A model generated the notes under the pieces. It ran no database searches and was not told the DNA's origin. It worked only from the letters and a program-made list of their open reading frames with translations. The translations under genes were made by a program, and so were the position numbers. From the NCBI RefSeq assembly GCF_037151175.1, contig NZ_JBBCOR010000006.1, positions 1 through 64,000 of the forward strand: a stretch of DNA of 64,000 nucleotides, given 5' to 3'. How positions within the stretch are numbered: the stretch's first letter is position 1; the number at the start of each line of letters is the position of its first letter. Of this stretch, positions 24,978 through 34,459 are shown one piece after another. The DNA comes from Asaia sp003994335. GTDB taxonomy: Bacteria > Pseudomonadota > Alphaproteobacteria > Acetobacterales > Acetobacteraceae.

Positions 24978-26378
24978 GTGGCGCGAACATTGTTCGATAA
25001 GATCTGGGATGACCATGTGGTCGAACGCCTCCCGGACGGCACCTGCATTCTCTACATAGACCGGCACCTTCTCCATGAGGTGACAAGCCCGCAGGCCTTC
25101 GAAGGCCTGCGGATGTCCGGGCGGCGCCTGCGTCGTCCGGATGCGACGGTAGCCGTGGTCGATCACAACGTGCCGACCTCGGACCGCTCGCTGCCGATCG
25201 AGGAGCCGGAATCCCGGCTCCAGATTGAAACGCTCGAAAAGAACGTGGCCGAATTCGGCGTTCCCTATTTCAAGCTGCGCTCGAAAGACCAGGGGATCGT
25301 GCATGTGGTGGGACCCGAACAGGGCATCTCCCTGCCTGGCATGACCATCGTCTGCGGTGACAGCCATACCTCGACCCATGGGGCGATGGGGGCTCTGGCC
25401 TTCGGTATCGGCACTTCCGAGGTCGAGCATGTCATGGCCACGCAGACCCTGCTGCAGAAGCCGGCCAAGAACATGCGCATCACGGTGGCTGGCCAGGTTG
25501 GCCCCGGCGTGACGGCCAAGGACATCATGCTCGCCATCATCGGCAAGATCGGGACCGCTGGCGGAACGGGTCATGTGATGGAGTTCGCAGGCGACGCCAT
25601 CCGCGCGCTCGACATGGCCGGACGCATGACGCTCTGTAATATGTCGATCGAAGCGGGCGCCCGCGCCGGTCTGGTCGCGCCCGATGAGACGACCTTTGCC
25701 TATGTCGAAGGGCGCCGCTTTGCCCCCAAGGGTGAGGATTTCGAGAAGGCCTGTGCCTACTGGCGCACGCTGGCCACCGATGACGGCGCCGTATTCGACA
25801 CCGAGGTCACGCTCGACGCCGCCGCCATCCAGCCCAATCTGACCTGGGGCACCAGCCCTGAGGACGTGATCGCGATCGATGGTATCGTGCCCGATCCGGC
25901 GCAGTTCAACGATCCGGCGCGTGCCCATCAGGTGCAGCGTATGCTCGACTATATGGGTCTCGAAGCCGGCCAGAAGATCGCCGGGACCAAAATCGACGTG
26001 GCGTTCATCGGCTCCTGCACGAATAGCCGTATCGAGGATCTGCGCTCGGCTGCCGCCATTGCCAAGGGGCGCCACGTGGCACCGGGCGTGCGCGCCATGG
26101 TTGTGCCAGGTTCGGGCCATGTGAAAGCCGCCGCCGAAGCCGAGGGGCTGGACCAGATCTTCCGCGAGGCCGGGTTCGAATGGCGGGAGGCCGGATGCTC
26201 GATGTGTCTGGGCATGAACCCGGACAAGCTGACCTCCGGCCAGCGTTGCGCCTCGACCTCGAACCGTAATTTCGAGGGGCGTCAGGGCCCGGGTGGACGT
26301 ACCCATCTCTGTTCGCCCGCGATGGCGGCAGCGGCGGCGGTCACGGGCTGCTTTATCGATGTGCGGGAGATGGCATGA
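24978..26378 (+). CDS. leuC: 3-isopropylmalate dehydratase large subunit
   Basis: A 466-residue aconitase-family subunit that isomerises 2- to 3-isopropylmalate with LeuD. The 4Fe-4S ligands are Cys in FIGSCTNSR and the pair in CSMCLGMNPD; the substrate segment GDSHTSTHGA is present. I set the start at GTG 24978: AAGGAG lies 6 bases before it and the protein then begins MARTLFDKIWDDHVV, the usual LeuC N-terminus and length; an ATG at 24960 would include the Shine-Dalgarno itself. Overlaps leuD by 4 bases. Confidence 0.97.
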   Translation: MARTLFDKIWDDHVVERLPDGTCILYIDRHLLHEVTSPQAFEGLRMSGRRLRRPDATVAVVDHNVPTSDRSLPIEEPESRLQIETLEKNVAEFGVPYFKLRSKDQGIVHVVGPEQGISLPGMTIVCGDSHTSTHGAMGALAFGIGTSEVEHVMATQTLLQKPAKNMRITVAGQVGPGVTAKDIMLAIIGKIGTAGGTGHVMEFAGDAIRALDMAGRMTLCNMSIEAGARAGLVAPDETTFAYVEGRRFAPKGEDFEKACAYWRTLATDDGAVFDTEVTLDAAAIQPNLTWGTSPEDVIAIDGIVPDPAQFNDPARAHQVQRMLDYMGLEAGQKIAGTKIDVAFIGSCTNSRIEDLRSAAAIAKGRHVAPGVRAMVVPGSGHVKAAAEAEGLDQIFREAGFEWREAGCSMCLGMNPDKLTSGQRCASTSNRNFEGRQGPGGRTHLCSPAMAAAAAVTGCFIDVREMA

Positions 26379-27010
26379 TGGACAAGTTCACAACGCTCAC
26401 CGCCATCGCGGCCCCCATGCCGGTCGAGAATATCGACACGGATCAGATCATCCCGGCGCGTTTTCTCAAGACCATTCAGCGCAGCGGTCTGGGCAAGAAT
26501 GCCTTTGCGGCTCAACGCTATCATGAGGACGGATCGGAAAAGCCGGAATTCGTGCTGAACCGTGAGCCTTACCGACAGGCCGAGATTCTGGTCACGCTGG
26601 ATAATTTCGGCTGCGGCTCCTCCCGTGAACATGCGCCCTGGGCGCTGCTGGATTTCGGTATCCGCTGCGTGATCGCGCCGAGCTTTGCCGATATCTTTTT
26701 CAATAACTGCTTCAAGAACGGCATCCTGCCGATCCGCCTGCCGCGTGAAATCTGTGAAAGCCTCATGGAAGACGCGCAGATGGGGGCCAATGCCCGCATC
26801 ACCATCGATCTGGAAAAACAGGTCGTGCAGCGCCCGGATGGCAGCACCATTGCGTTCGAAGTCGATGCGTTCCGCAAGCACATGCTGATCGAGGGGCTCG
26901 ATGATATCGGGCAGACCCTGCAGCATGACCGTGCGATCGCGTCCTTTGAGCAAAAGCGTCAGAAAGACGAATCCTGGCGCCCCACCATCGTGATGGAGAC
27001 GATTTCGTGA
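26375..27010 (+). CDS. leuD: 3-isopropylmalate dehydratase small subunit
   Basis: A 211-residue swivel-domain partner of LeuC. The motifs NIDTDQIIPARFLK, NFGCGSSREHAPWAL and FADIFFNNCFKNG are typical. Two consecutive ATG codons are possible starts; the first overlaps the leuC stop. The last bases overlap the leuB GTG start, so leuC, leuD and leuB are coupled. Confidence 0.97.
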   Translation: MMDKFTTLTAIAAPMPVENIDTDQIIPARFLKTIQRSGLGKNAFAAQRYHEDGSEKPEFVLNREPYRQAEILVTLDNFGCGSSREHAPWALLDFGIRCVIAPSFADIFFNNCFKNGILPIRLPREICESLMEDAQMGANARITIDLEKQVVQRPDGSTIAFEVDAFRKHMLIEGLDDIGQTLQHDRAIASFEQKRQKDESWRPTIVMETIS

Positions 27011-28116
27011 GCCAGGCCCATAAGCTACTTGTTCTTCCCGGCGACGGGATTGGTCCCGAAGTCATGCGCGAAGTCGTCAAGATTGCGCGCTGGCTGGGTG
27101 AGGCCCGTGGCCTTCGCTTCGACATAACCGAAGAACTGGTGGGAGGGGCCTCACTGGCTGTGCATGGCGTACCGTTGCGCCCCGAAGTCGTCGCCATGGC
27201 CAAGGAGGCCGATGCGGTACTGTTCGGTTCGGTGGGCGATCCGAAATGGAGCGAGATTTCCTTCGACAAGCGTCCCGAAGCCGCCATTCTGGGCCTGCGT
27301 CAGGAACTCGAGCTTTTCGCCAATCTGCGCCCGGCTCAGGTCTTCCCGCCTCTGGTCAACGCGTCATCACTGAAGCCGGAACTCGTGGCCGGGCTCGATA
27401 TCATGATCGTTCGCGAGACGGTGGGTGGCATCTATTTCGGTGAACCGCGCGGCATCGAGACCCTTGCCGACGGCTCGCAGCGCGGGATCAATACCGAGGT
27501 CTATACGACGTCGGAAATCGAGCGCGTGGCCCGCGTCGCATTCGAACTGGCACGTCTGCGCGATAATCGCGTTTGCTCGGTCGAGAAATGCAATGTGATG
27601 GAAAGTGGCCTGCTCTGGAAGCAGGTCGTGACCGCACTGCATGCGCGTGAATATAGCGATGTCACGCTCACGCATATGCTGGCCGATAATTGCGCCATGC
27701 AGCTCGTCCGCAATCCCAAGCAGTTCGACGTGATCGTGACCGGCAATCTTTTCGGTGACCTTCTCTCGGATCTGGCCTCCATGCTGACTGGCTCTCTGGG
27801 CATGCTGCCTTCGGCCACGCTTGGTCCGGCACAGGAAAGTGGCAAGCGTCATGCGCTTTATGAGCCGATCCACGGCTCAGCGCCCGACATCGCCGGGCAG
27901 GGCATCGCGAACCCGCTCGCGCAGATCCTCTCCTTCGCCATGCTGCTGCGCTACTCGCTCCAGCGCGAGGCAGAGGCGGCACTGATCGAGCTGGCTGTCT
28001 CGAATGTGCTCGCCAGCGGCTTGCGGACTGCCGATATCATGTCCGAAGGTATGAACCGCGTCGGCACCGAGGCAATGGGTGCCGCGGTTCTTCAGGAAAT
28101 GCAGAAGCTGGCCTGA
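27007..28116 (+). CDS. leuB: 3-isopropylmalate dehydrogenase
   Basis: A 369-residue NAD-dependent decarboxylating dehydrogenase for the third leucine-specific step. It begins LLVLPGDGIGPEV, contains the substrate Arg region LRPAQVFPPL and the ETVGGIYFGEPRG loop, and ends with the NAD-binding EPIHGSAPDIAGQGIANP segment. The start is GTG 27007, within a GTGA overlap with leuD. An aminotransferase gene follows after 19 bases. Confidence 0.97.
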   Translation: MSQAHKLLVLPGDGIGPEVMREVVKIARWLGEARGLRFDITEELVGGASLAVHGVPLRPEVVAMAKEADAVLFGSVGDPKWSEISFDKRPEAAILGLRQELELFANLRPAQVFPPLVNASSLKPELVAGLDIMIVRETVGGIYFGEPRGIETLADGSQRGINTEVYTTSEIERVARVAFELARLRDNRVCSVEKCNVMESGLLWKQVVTALHAREYSDVTLTHMLADNCAMQLVRNPKQFDVIVTGNLFGDLLSDLASMLTGSLGMLPSATLGPAQESGKRHALYEPIHGSAPDIAGQGIANPLAQILSFAMLLRYSLQREAEAALIELAVSNVLASGLRTADIMSEGMNRVGTEAMGAAVLQEMQKLA

Positions 28117-28135
28117 GCGCCAGCCGGAGGAAGAT

Positions 28136-29338
28136 ATGTCCCTGATCGCTGCCCGGCTCAACCGGATCTCTCCCAGCCAGACGATCGCCATTTCGCAGAA
28201 AGCGCGGGCCCTGAAAGAAGCGGGGCGGGACATCATCAGCCTCTCTGCAGGGGAGCCCGATTTCGACACGCCTGAAAACGTGAAGCGCGCCGCCTGCGAT
28301 GCCATCGCCCGCGGCGAGACGCGTTACACAGACGTCGCGGGAACGCCCGCCCTGCGCAAGGCGGTGGCGGGCTGGTTGAACCGCGATTTCGGGCTTGATT
28401 ACAGCGCCGAAGAGATCGTGGTCTCTACGGGGGGCAAGCAGGTCATTTATGACGTGTTCACGGCCACGCTCGATGCCGGGGATGAGGTGATCATTCCGGC
28501 TCCGGCCTGGGTCTCCTATCCTGACATCGTGGCGCTGGCCGACGGCACGCCCGTGATCGTCCAGACGAAACCGGAAAACGGTTTTCGCCTCGAGGCTGAA
28601 GCCCTTCGTGCAGCGATCACACCCAAGACAAAGTGGCTGGTGCTGAATTCGCCCTGCAATCCGACGGGCGCTGTCTATTCCGAGGCCGATCTGCGCGCGC
28701 TGTGCGACGTGCTGCTCGATCATCCGCGTGTCTGGGTACTCACCGACGATATCTACGCCAAGCTGGTCTATGACGGCCTGGTCAGCAAGACTCTCGTTCA
28801 GGTCGAGCCGAAGCTGCGCGACCGCGTGGTGACCATGAATGGTGTCTCCAAGGCCTATGCGATGACGGGGTGGCGCATCGGCTTTTCGGCTGCACCGGTC
28901 GAACTGACCAAGGCACTCATCAAGCTGCAGGGGCAGAGCACGAGTAATCCCTGCTCCATCGCCCAGGCCGCCGCACTTGAAGCCGTGACCGGACAGCAGG
29001 AATTCATCGGTGAGATGGTGTCGGTCTATCAGGGCCGACGTGATCTCGTCCTGTCCATGCTCGCCCAGTCCCCGGGTCTGAGCTGCACGCGACCGGAAGG
29101 AGCGTTTTATGTGTTTCCCTCCATCGCGGGGCTGATCGGCAAAAAGACCCCATCTGGCAAGGTGATCGAGACTGACGAAATTTTCGTCACGGAACTTCTC
29201 GAAGAGACGGGTGTGGCCGCTGTGCATGGCAGCGCCTTCCTGACGCCGGGCTATTTCCGCATCTCCTATGCCACCGACACCGAAAGCCTGCGTGAAGCCT
29301 GCACACGGATCCAGCGCTTCTGTGCCTCGTTGAGCTGA
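28136..29338 (+). CDS. aatA: class I aminotransferase (aspartate aminotransferase type)
   Basis: A 400-residue PLP enzyme of aminotransferase subgroup I-gamma. The PLP lysine is in GVSKAYAMTGWR, the Asn/Asp pair in NSPCNPTGAVY and LTDDIYAKL, and the C-terminal substrate Arg in YFRISYA. This family includes bacterial aspartate/prephenate aminotransferases. ATG 28136 has GGAGGAA just upstream; the frame extends into leuB but is not used. It follows leuB closely and precedes a related aminotransferase by 4 bases. The specific amino acid is inferred from similarity; the symbol is tentative. Confidence 0.93.
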   Translation: MSLIAARLNRISPSQTIAISQKARALKEAGRDIISLSAGEPDFDTPENVKRAACDAIARGETRYTDVAGTPALRKAVAGWLNRDFGLDYSAEEIVVSTGGKQVIYDVFTATLDAGDEVIIPAPAWVSYPDIVALADGTPVIVQTKPENGFRLEAEALRAAITPKTKWLVLNSPCNPTGAVYSEADLRALCDVLLDHPRVWVLTDDIYAKLVYDGLVSKTLVQVEPKLRDRVVTMNGVSKAYAMTGWRIGFSAAPVELTKALIKLQGQSTSNPCSIAQAAALEAVTGQQEFIGEMVSVYQGRRDLVLSMLAQSPGLSCTRPEGAFYVFPSIAGLIGKKTPSGKVIETDEIFVTELLEETGVAAVHGSAFLTPGYFRISYATDTESLREACTRIQRFCASLS

Positions 29339-29342
29339 GGTC

Positions 29343-30548
29343 ATGAGCTTCCGCCTTGCCCAACGCCTGTACGGTCTGCCGCAGCCCGCGACCATTGCCA
29401 TGTCGGCCAAGGCGCGCGCCCTGCGTGCTGCCGGGGTCGATGTGATCTCCCTGGCACTGGGCGAACCTGATTTTCCGTCTCCGCCCGAGGCAGTGGAGGC
29501 GGCCTATCAGGCGGGGCTGCGTGGCGATACGAAATATCCGCCCGTCGGCGGCCAGCCTGCGCTCAAGGCAGCAGTCGCCAGAAAATTTCAGGACGAGAAC
29601 GGGCTGAGCTACGCGCCGGAAGAAATCCTGATCGGCAATGGCGGCAAGCAGCTCATCTATAACGCCTTCGCTGCGACCATCGATCCGGGCGACGAGGTGA
29701 TCGTGCCTGTGCCCTATTGGGTGAGCTACCCCATCATCGCGCAAATGATGGGGGGTGTTGCGGTACCGGTGCCCTGCCTCGAGAGCGACCGCTTCCGGCT
29801 CACTGCCGAGGCGCTGCGTGAAGCCATCACGCCGCGCACGCGCTGGCTGGTCCTGAATTTCCCGAACAATCCCAGCGGGGCCATTCTCGAACGCGATGAT
29901 CTGGAGGCGATCGCTGCCGTGCTGCGTGATGCGCCGCATGTACTGGTCATGGCCGATGAGATTTATGAGCATCTGACTTTCGACGGACGCCGTCATGTGT
30001 CTCTCGCTTCTGTCGCGCCGGATCTGAAAGACCGGATCCTGACGATCAATGGCATGGCGAAGGCTTATGCCATGACGGGCTGGCGTGTCGGATTCTGCGG
30101 TGGCCCTCAGCCCTTGATCAGGGCCATGACAAGCATACAGAGCAATGCCACTTCAGGCATCTGCACGCTGGCACAGGCAGGGGCCGTTGCTGCTCTTGCC
30201 ACGCCAGCGGATCGACGCGATGCCATGCGCGACGTGTACCAGCAGCGACGTGATTTGGTGGTGGCGGCATTGCGAGACATGCCGGGCGTGACCTGCGCCA
30301 TGCCTGACGGCGCATTCTATGCTTTTCCGGGAGTCGGAGCCCTGCTTGGGAAGACCAGCGCGGGGGGAAGGGCGATCATGACAGATATCGATTTCGCCGA
30401 GGCTCTGCTGGAGGAGGCCCATGTGAGTGTGGTGCCGGGGAGCGCCTTCGGTCAGGCCGGGTATATCCGTCTGTCTGTGGCCGCTTCGGATGCACTCCTG
30501 CAGCAAGCCTGCGCACGCCTCGGACAGTTCATCCTCACCCTTGCCTGA
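29343..30548 (+). CDS. class I/II pyridoxal-phosphate aminotransferase (paralogue)
   Basis: A 401-residue fold-type-I aminotransferase related to the preceding gene, with the same layout: LALGEPDF near the start, FPNNPSGA, MADEIYEHL, the PLP lysine in GMAKAYAMTGWR and the C-terminal Arg in YIRLSVA. The pocket region differs (PVPYWVSYPIIAQMMGG against PAPAWVSYPDIVALADG), so substrate preference probably differs. Tandem arrangement with 4-base spacing suggests an old duplication and shared transcription. Substrate not assigned. Confidence 0.92.
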   Translation: MSFRLAQRLYGLPQPATIAMSAKARALRAAGVDVISLALGEPDFPSPPEAVEAAYQAGLRGDTKYPPVGGQPALKAAVARKFQDENGLSYAPEEILIGNGGKQLIYNAFAATIDPGDEVIVPVPYWVSYPIIAQMMGGVAVPVPCLESDRFRLTAEALREAITPRTRWLVLNFPNNPSGAILERDDLEAIAAVLRDAPHVLVMADEIYEHLTFDGRRHVSLASVAPDLKDRILTINGMAKAYAMTGWRVGFCGGPQPLIRAMTSIQSNATSGICTLAQAGAVAALATPADRRDAMRDVYQQRRDLVVAALRDMPGVTCAMPDGAFYAFPGVGALLGKTSAGGRAIMTDIDFAEALLEEAHVSVVPGSAFGQAGYIRLSVAASDALLQQACARLGQFILTLA

Positions 30549-30568
30549 CTGGACGAAAAGGGGGCGGG

Positions 30569-32266
30569 GTGCGACCATGTGCCATGATCACAGCTTTCCC
30601 CTTATTCGAGTCACTTGATTTCCCGACACCCTCACGCGAGACGCTCGGCCAGGCCTATGATGCTGTCGGCGCCGCACTGGATGAGGGTGACCTGCCCTGC
30701 GCGCTGAACCTGTTTGATGCCCAAAGACGCGCCTACGAATCCTGGTCGGCCCTTGTGGAGCTGCGTTTTGCCCAGGATACGCGCAATGCCGCCTTCGTGG
30801 CTGCCCGCGACTATGCTGACACGCTCACGCCCTTCGCCACAGGGCTCGAGACCGACATCAAGAAGCGTGTCCTCTCGCTGCGTGAGCAGGCCGCCCAGCA
30901 TCTCGACGCCCATGTGCTCGCCCTCTGGGAAGCGGATATCACCACCTTCGATGAGCGCATCGAACCCATGCTGGCGGAAGAGGCACGGCTGAGTGCCGAA
31001 TACACGACCCTTCTGGCAGCGGCGGAAATTCCGTTCCGGGGCGAGCGTCATAATCTTTCCGGGCTGGAGCCGTTCCAGCAGGATGCGGATCGCACCACGC
31101 GCCATGAGGCCGAGGCAGCGCGCTGGGCATTTTATGCTGAAAATGGCGAGGCGCTTGATCGGATTTTCGATGATCTTGTGCGCCTGCGTACCGAAATGGC
31201 GAAGGCGCTCGGATTCGATACCTATATCGAACTCGGATATCGCCGTATGCGGCGCACCGACTACACCGCGCAGGATGTCGCGCGCTATCGAGAGCGTATT
31301 GTCACTCATGTCACGCCGCTGGTTCAGGCACTCCTGCAGCGTCGCCAGCTCGAAATGGGTTGGGACAGCCTGAAGGCGTGGGATGAAGCCCTTGTAGACC
31401 CCAAGGGTAACCCGGGAACGGCAGGCGATTACGACCTCATGATCGCCCGAGCGCGTGAGATGTTTGCCAATCTCGATGAAACCGGGGAGATGGCAGCTTT
31501 CTTCTCGGCTATGGTCGATCAACATTATGTCGATCTGAAAAATCGCGCCGGCAAGGCTGGCGGTGGGTTCTGTACCTCTTTCTCCTCCGAAGGAACGCCC
31601 TTCATCTTCGCCAATTTCAACGGGACCCATGGCGATATCGGCGTATTCACCCATGAGATGGGTCATGCTTTTCAGAACTGGAAGAGCCGCAATCAACCCG
31701 TCATCGATATGCTCTGGCCCACCATGGAGGGGGCCGAGATCCATTCCATGGGTCTTGAGTTCCTGACCTGGCCGAAAATCGATCTGCTGGTGGAGGAAGG
31801 GGCAGGGGAGCGATATCGCCGCCTGCATCTGATCGAGAGCCTGTGCTTCCTGCCCTACGGCGCCTGTGTGGATCACTTCCAGCACGAAATCTATGCCAGG
31901 CCAGGCATGAGCGCCGAGGAACGTCACGCGACATGGCTGCGTCTTGAGAAGCTTTACATGCCATGGCGGGACTGGGGTGATCTGGCTTATCCGGCCAAGG
32001 GTGGACGCTGGCAGGCGCAGCGCCATATCTATGGCTCGCCGTTCTACTATATCGATTACACGCTGGCGCTCTGCGTCGCGCTACAGCTCTGGCTGATCGC
32101 GCAGGTGGATCCGTCACGCGCTATGGATCTCTATCGTGGCCTCTGCGAGGCGGGGGGGAGCCAGGCATTCTGTTCGCTGGTGCGCTCGGCCGGGTTGATC
32201 GTCCCCTTCGAGGAAGACGCACTGGCGGAGATCGTGCACGAAGCCGAACAGATGCTCATGATGTAA
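30569..32266 (+). CDS. M3 family oligoendopeptidase (PepF-like)
   Basis: A 565-residue zinc metallopeptidase. The active site HEMGH is at residues 362-366 (THEMGHAFQ), and the third zinc ligand Glu is in EIHSMGLEF. No signal peptide, so it is likely a cytoplasmic peptidase that degrades short peptides. The start is uncertain: GTG 30569 has AAGGGGG about 6 bases upstream; ATG 30584 gives MITAFPLFESL but no good ribosome site. It lies 20 bases after the second aminotransferase; a strong hairpin follows it. Confidence 0.93.
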   Translation: MRPCAMITAFPLFESLDFPTPSRETLGQAYDAVGAALDEGDLPCALNLFDAQRRAYESWSALVELRFAQDTRNAAFVAARDYADTLTPFATGLETDIKKRVLSLREQAAQHLDAHVLALWEADITTFDERIEPMLAEEARLSAEYTTLLAAAEIPFRGERHNLSGLEPFQQDADRTTRHEAEAARWAFYAENGEALDRIFDDLVRLRTEMAKALGFDTYIELGYRRMRRTDYTAQDVARYRERIVTHVTPLVQALLQRRQLEMGWDSLKAWDEALVDPKGNPGTAGDYDLMIARAREMFANLDETGEMAAFFSAMVDQHYVDLKNRAGKAGGGFCTSFSSEGTPFIFANFNGTHGDIGVFTHEMGHAFQNWKSRNQPVIDMLWPTMEGAEIHSMGLEFLTWPKIDLLVEEGAGERYRRLHLIESLCFLPYGACVDHFQHEIYARPGMSAEERHATWLRLEKLYMPWRDWGDLAYPAKGGRWQAQRHIYGSPFYYIDYTLALCVALQLWLIAQVDPSRAMDLYRGLCEAGGSQAFCSLVRSAGLIVPFEEDALAEIVHEAEQMLMM

Positions 32267-32282
32267 CGGGTATGGAACAGGC

Positions 32283-32306
32283 GCTCCCCTCTGGACAGAG
32301 GGGAGC
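32283..32306. terminator. bidirectional terminator hairpin
   Basis: GCTCCCCTCT (32283-32292), loop GGAC, AGAGGGGAGC (32297-32306): a perfect 10-bp stem between the convergent peptidase and thioredoxin genes. No long T-tract, but position and stability are convincing. Confidence 0.7.
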
Positions 32307-32314
32307 AGGGGGCG

Positions 32315-32863
32315 TCAGCCGCGGCGGTTCCATTTGTCCAGCAGGTCGAGAACGGCCTGGGGCGACATGGCGCGCGCGTTGCCCAGCGTGTTGGCGCCGT
32401 CGGCATTGAGCAATGTGCGACCCGGCGTCACGATCAGCACGGTTGGGACCTCGTGGATAGTGACGCCATATTGCTCGGCGATATCCAGATTCTTGTCGAT
32501 GCGGCCGACATTGACCGGCACGACTACGAACTGGGATTCAAGCCATTGAGCGACTTCCGGCTGCTCGAAGACACCGGCAAGCATCCGGCAGTCAGGGCAC
32601 CAGTTTCCGCCGAAATCGATCAGTACCTTGCGCTTGGTGCGCGCAGCCGTGGCGAACGCCTCCTCCACTTGTGTCTTTGCAAGGGCGATATCAGGGTAGA
32701 CATCCTTGGCGGGAGTGATCTGGACCCCCTTATCAAGGACCGGCGGCGCAGGCGGACCCTGTTCGGCCAGAGCACTGGTGCTGGAGAGACCGATGGCGAC
32801 AGGAGTCAGAGCGGATAGGCCCAGAACAAGAGATGTCAGGACGCCGAGTTTGCGAGTCAGCAC
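32315..32863 (-). CDS. thioredoxin family protein, exported
   Basis: A 182-residue protein with a signal peptide (about residues 1-33, ending near TSALA) and a thioredoxin fold. The active site is WCPDC, preceded by VLIDFGGNW; the cis-Pro is in HEVPTVLIV. The CPDC dipeptide differs from the CGPC of classical thioredoxin and is common in periplasmic thioredoxin-like reductases. The start is GTG 32863 with AAAGG about 10 bases upstream; the longer frame to 33016 would place 51 residues before the signal peptide. Divergent from the small membrane protein gene. Confidence 0.87.
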   Translation of the reverse strand: MLTRKLGVLTSLVLGLSALTPVAIGLSSTSALAEQGPPAPPVLDKGVQITPAKDVYPDIALAKTQVEEAFATAARTKRKVLIDFGGNWCPDCRMLAGVFEQPEVAQWLESQFVVVPVNVGRIDKNLDIAEQYGVTIHEVPTVLIVTPGRTLLNADGANTLGNARAMSPQAVLDLLDKWNRRG

Positions 32864-33009
32864 GTGTGCGGGCCTTTCTGGTCGGGATTGTCCGGGTCGG
32901 GATGAGCGCTGGAAGACGAGACGCCCCCGAAATCCCGGGGAGTTGAAATTATGACAGAGTATGAAATGTTCTGTCGGACGTTTAAATACAAGAGAGCAGG
33001 AAAAACGCG

Positions 33010-33339
33010 ATGACACAGCGTGAGGCGGGCGAAAGAAACGTGGGAGAGGTGTCGATCACCTCAACCCTGCTGCGCACCATCGGCCTGGTGGGGCTGACGC
33101 TCGTGCTGGCCTGCATGATTCGCTTCGTGCCGTTCCTGAGCCATGCAGTGCAGTGGGTGGCGGGTACCGATGCATGGCAAGCGCTCTATGCGCTGTTTGG
33201 CATCGATAGCAGCCTCGGGCGCGAGCAGCTCATTCTTGTCGGCATCATGCTCAGCTGCTTCGTTGTTGCGCTCGGGGTGCAGGCCCTGATCGTGTTCGTT
33301 TCGGAGAGGCTCCGCTCGTCACGGCGCGCGGGGCGTTGA
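33010..33339 (+). CDS. small membrane protein, function unknown
   Basis: A 109-residue protein I do not recognise. Two transmembrane helices are predicted by eye (about 20-43 and 73-97), with a basic C-terminal tail (SERLRSSRRAGR) likely cytoplasmic. CAGGA lies about 8 bases before the ATG. Divergent from the exported thioredoxin gene, and its 3' end overlaps the convergent DUF423 gene by 21 bases. Confidence 0.75.
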   Translation: MTQREAGERNVGEVSITSTLLRTIGLVGLTLVLACMIRFVPFLSHAVQWVAGTDAWQALYALFGIDSSLGREQLILVGIMLSCFVVALGVQALIVFVSERLRSSRRAGR

Positions 33340-33714
33340 ACGATCCAGACGTGGCATGAGCACGGCAAGTCCGGTCAGGCCAAGCCATGAGAGCATGACA
33401 ACCGTGCCGCCGTAAGGAGCCAGAAAACCGACATCCGGCCCTTCGAGTGCCTTGAGGGCGACAGGAACGACGAAGAGTAGCGTTCCAATGGCCATTGGCC
33501 AGGCAACGAACCGGAACATGGCGCGTCCGGTGGCGCAGAGCGCCAGAAGAGCGAGACCATGCCACATGAGCATCTCGACGCCATGGGCAAGCATGGCTCT
33601 GCCCCCGGGGATAAACCTGCTGTCGGGGAGATGGGCGCCGAGTGCGGCGAGCATGACAGCACCACAGCCGCACAGGCCGCAGAAACCCAAAATCAGACGT
33701 TGCCAACTGGACAT
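33319..33714 (-). CDS. DUF423 family membrane protein
   Basis: A 131-residue protein with four hydrophobic helices. LAALGAHL near the start and the PYGGTVVMLSWLGL segment near the end are characteristic of DUF423/YgdD-type inner-membrane proteins, whose function is not established. ATG 33714 gives the usual N-terminus; the open frame runs on to 33993 but would add a non-homologous extension. Convergent overlap of 21 bases with the preceding small membrane protein gene. Confidence 0.88.
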   Translation of the reverse strand: MSSWQRLILGFCGLCGCGAVMLAALGAHLPDSRFIPGGRAMLAHGVEMLMWHGLALLALCATGRAMFRFVAWPMAIGTLLFVVPVALKALEGPDVGFLAPYGGTVVMLSWLGLTGLAVLMPRLDRSTPRAP

Positions 33715-33807
33715 GGGCGGGACACTCTCTTTCTTGTCAGGGGCCGGAATCTGTTTCGGCACCTTACTCCGTACCCCGTCGATGCAAAGAAAAATGAGGT
33801 TGGAACG

Positions 33808-34371
33808 ATGAGACATGGTTTGTGGACAATGGCAGCAATGCTCTCCCTTTGCGCCTGTACCCCGGCCTATCCGCGTTTGCCGCCCTTGCCTGACAAGGCT
33901 TCCCCTTTCACGACGGCTGATGCCGCGTTTCTTCAGCAGGCGAATGAGCACGATCTGGCCCAGATCGCGTTGGGCAAGCTCACGATCGATCATGCGCGCT
34001 CATCCGAGATCAAGGAGAACGGTCAGGCCCTTGTGAAGGATTACGATGCCCATCGCACAGCGCTCTCGACCCTGGCGAGTAAACACGATCTAACCCTGAC
34101 ATCTACTCTGGTAGCGGATGATCAGGCGAAACTGGATCATTTGTCCAAATTACACGGCAGGGCATTCGACCGCGCCTATATGAGTGCCGTTCGCGATGAG
34201 TCCCAATCTTCGGGAACGGCCATCGCCTCGGTCTTCACCACGACCAAGGACAGCGATGTGAAGGCTTCGGCAACAGAAATGCAGAAGCTCGATCAGCGTT
34301 ACATCTCGTCTGCTTATAGCTGGCTGCCACAACTCGCTACCCGCAAACACAAGAAGACCGCCCAACAGTGA
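33808..34371 (+). CDS. DUF4142 domain lipoprotein
   Basis: A 187-residue protein with a lipoprotein-type signal (MLSLCACTP, lipidation at one of the two Cys). The DUF4142 ferritin-like four-helix domain begins at FTTADAAFLQQANEHDLAQIALGKL. Proteins of this family occur in the envelope of many alphaproteobacteria; function unknown. ATG 33808 with GAGG about 8 bases upstream gives the lipobox at the correct place. Divergent from the DUF423 gene. Confidence 0.87.
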   Translation: MRHGLWTMAAMLSLCACTPAYPRLPPLPDKASPFTTADAAFLQQANEHDLAQIALGKLTIDHARSSEIKENGQALVKDYDAHRTALSTLASKHDLTLTSTLVADDQAKLDHLSKLHGRAFDRAYMSAVRDESQSSGTAIASVFTTTKDSDVKASATEMQKLDQRYISSAYSWLPQLATRKHKKTAQQ

Positions 34372-34459
34372 AGACGCTCTTTCGCAGGCGCCCCGTTCCA
34401 GATGACTTGAGCGCGCGTCGCTTCAGCGTGATATCAGATCATGTCCGGCGTTTGCGCCC

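Noticed and set aside
24933..26306. 457-codon open frame antisense to leuC
   Set aside because: leuC is certain from its motifs; the antisense frame is a by-product of GC-rich third positions and has no family signature.
34372..34459. cobalamin riboswitch before the adenosyltransferase gene
   Set aside because: Too short and no B12-box-like sequence.
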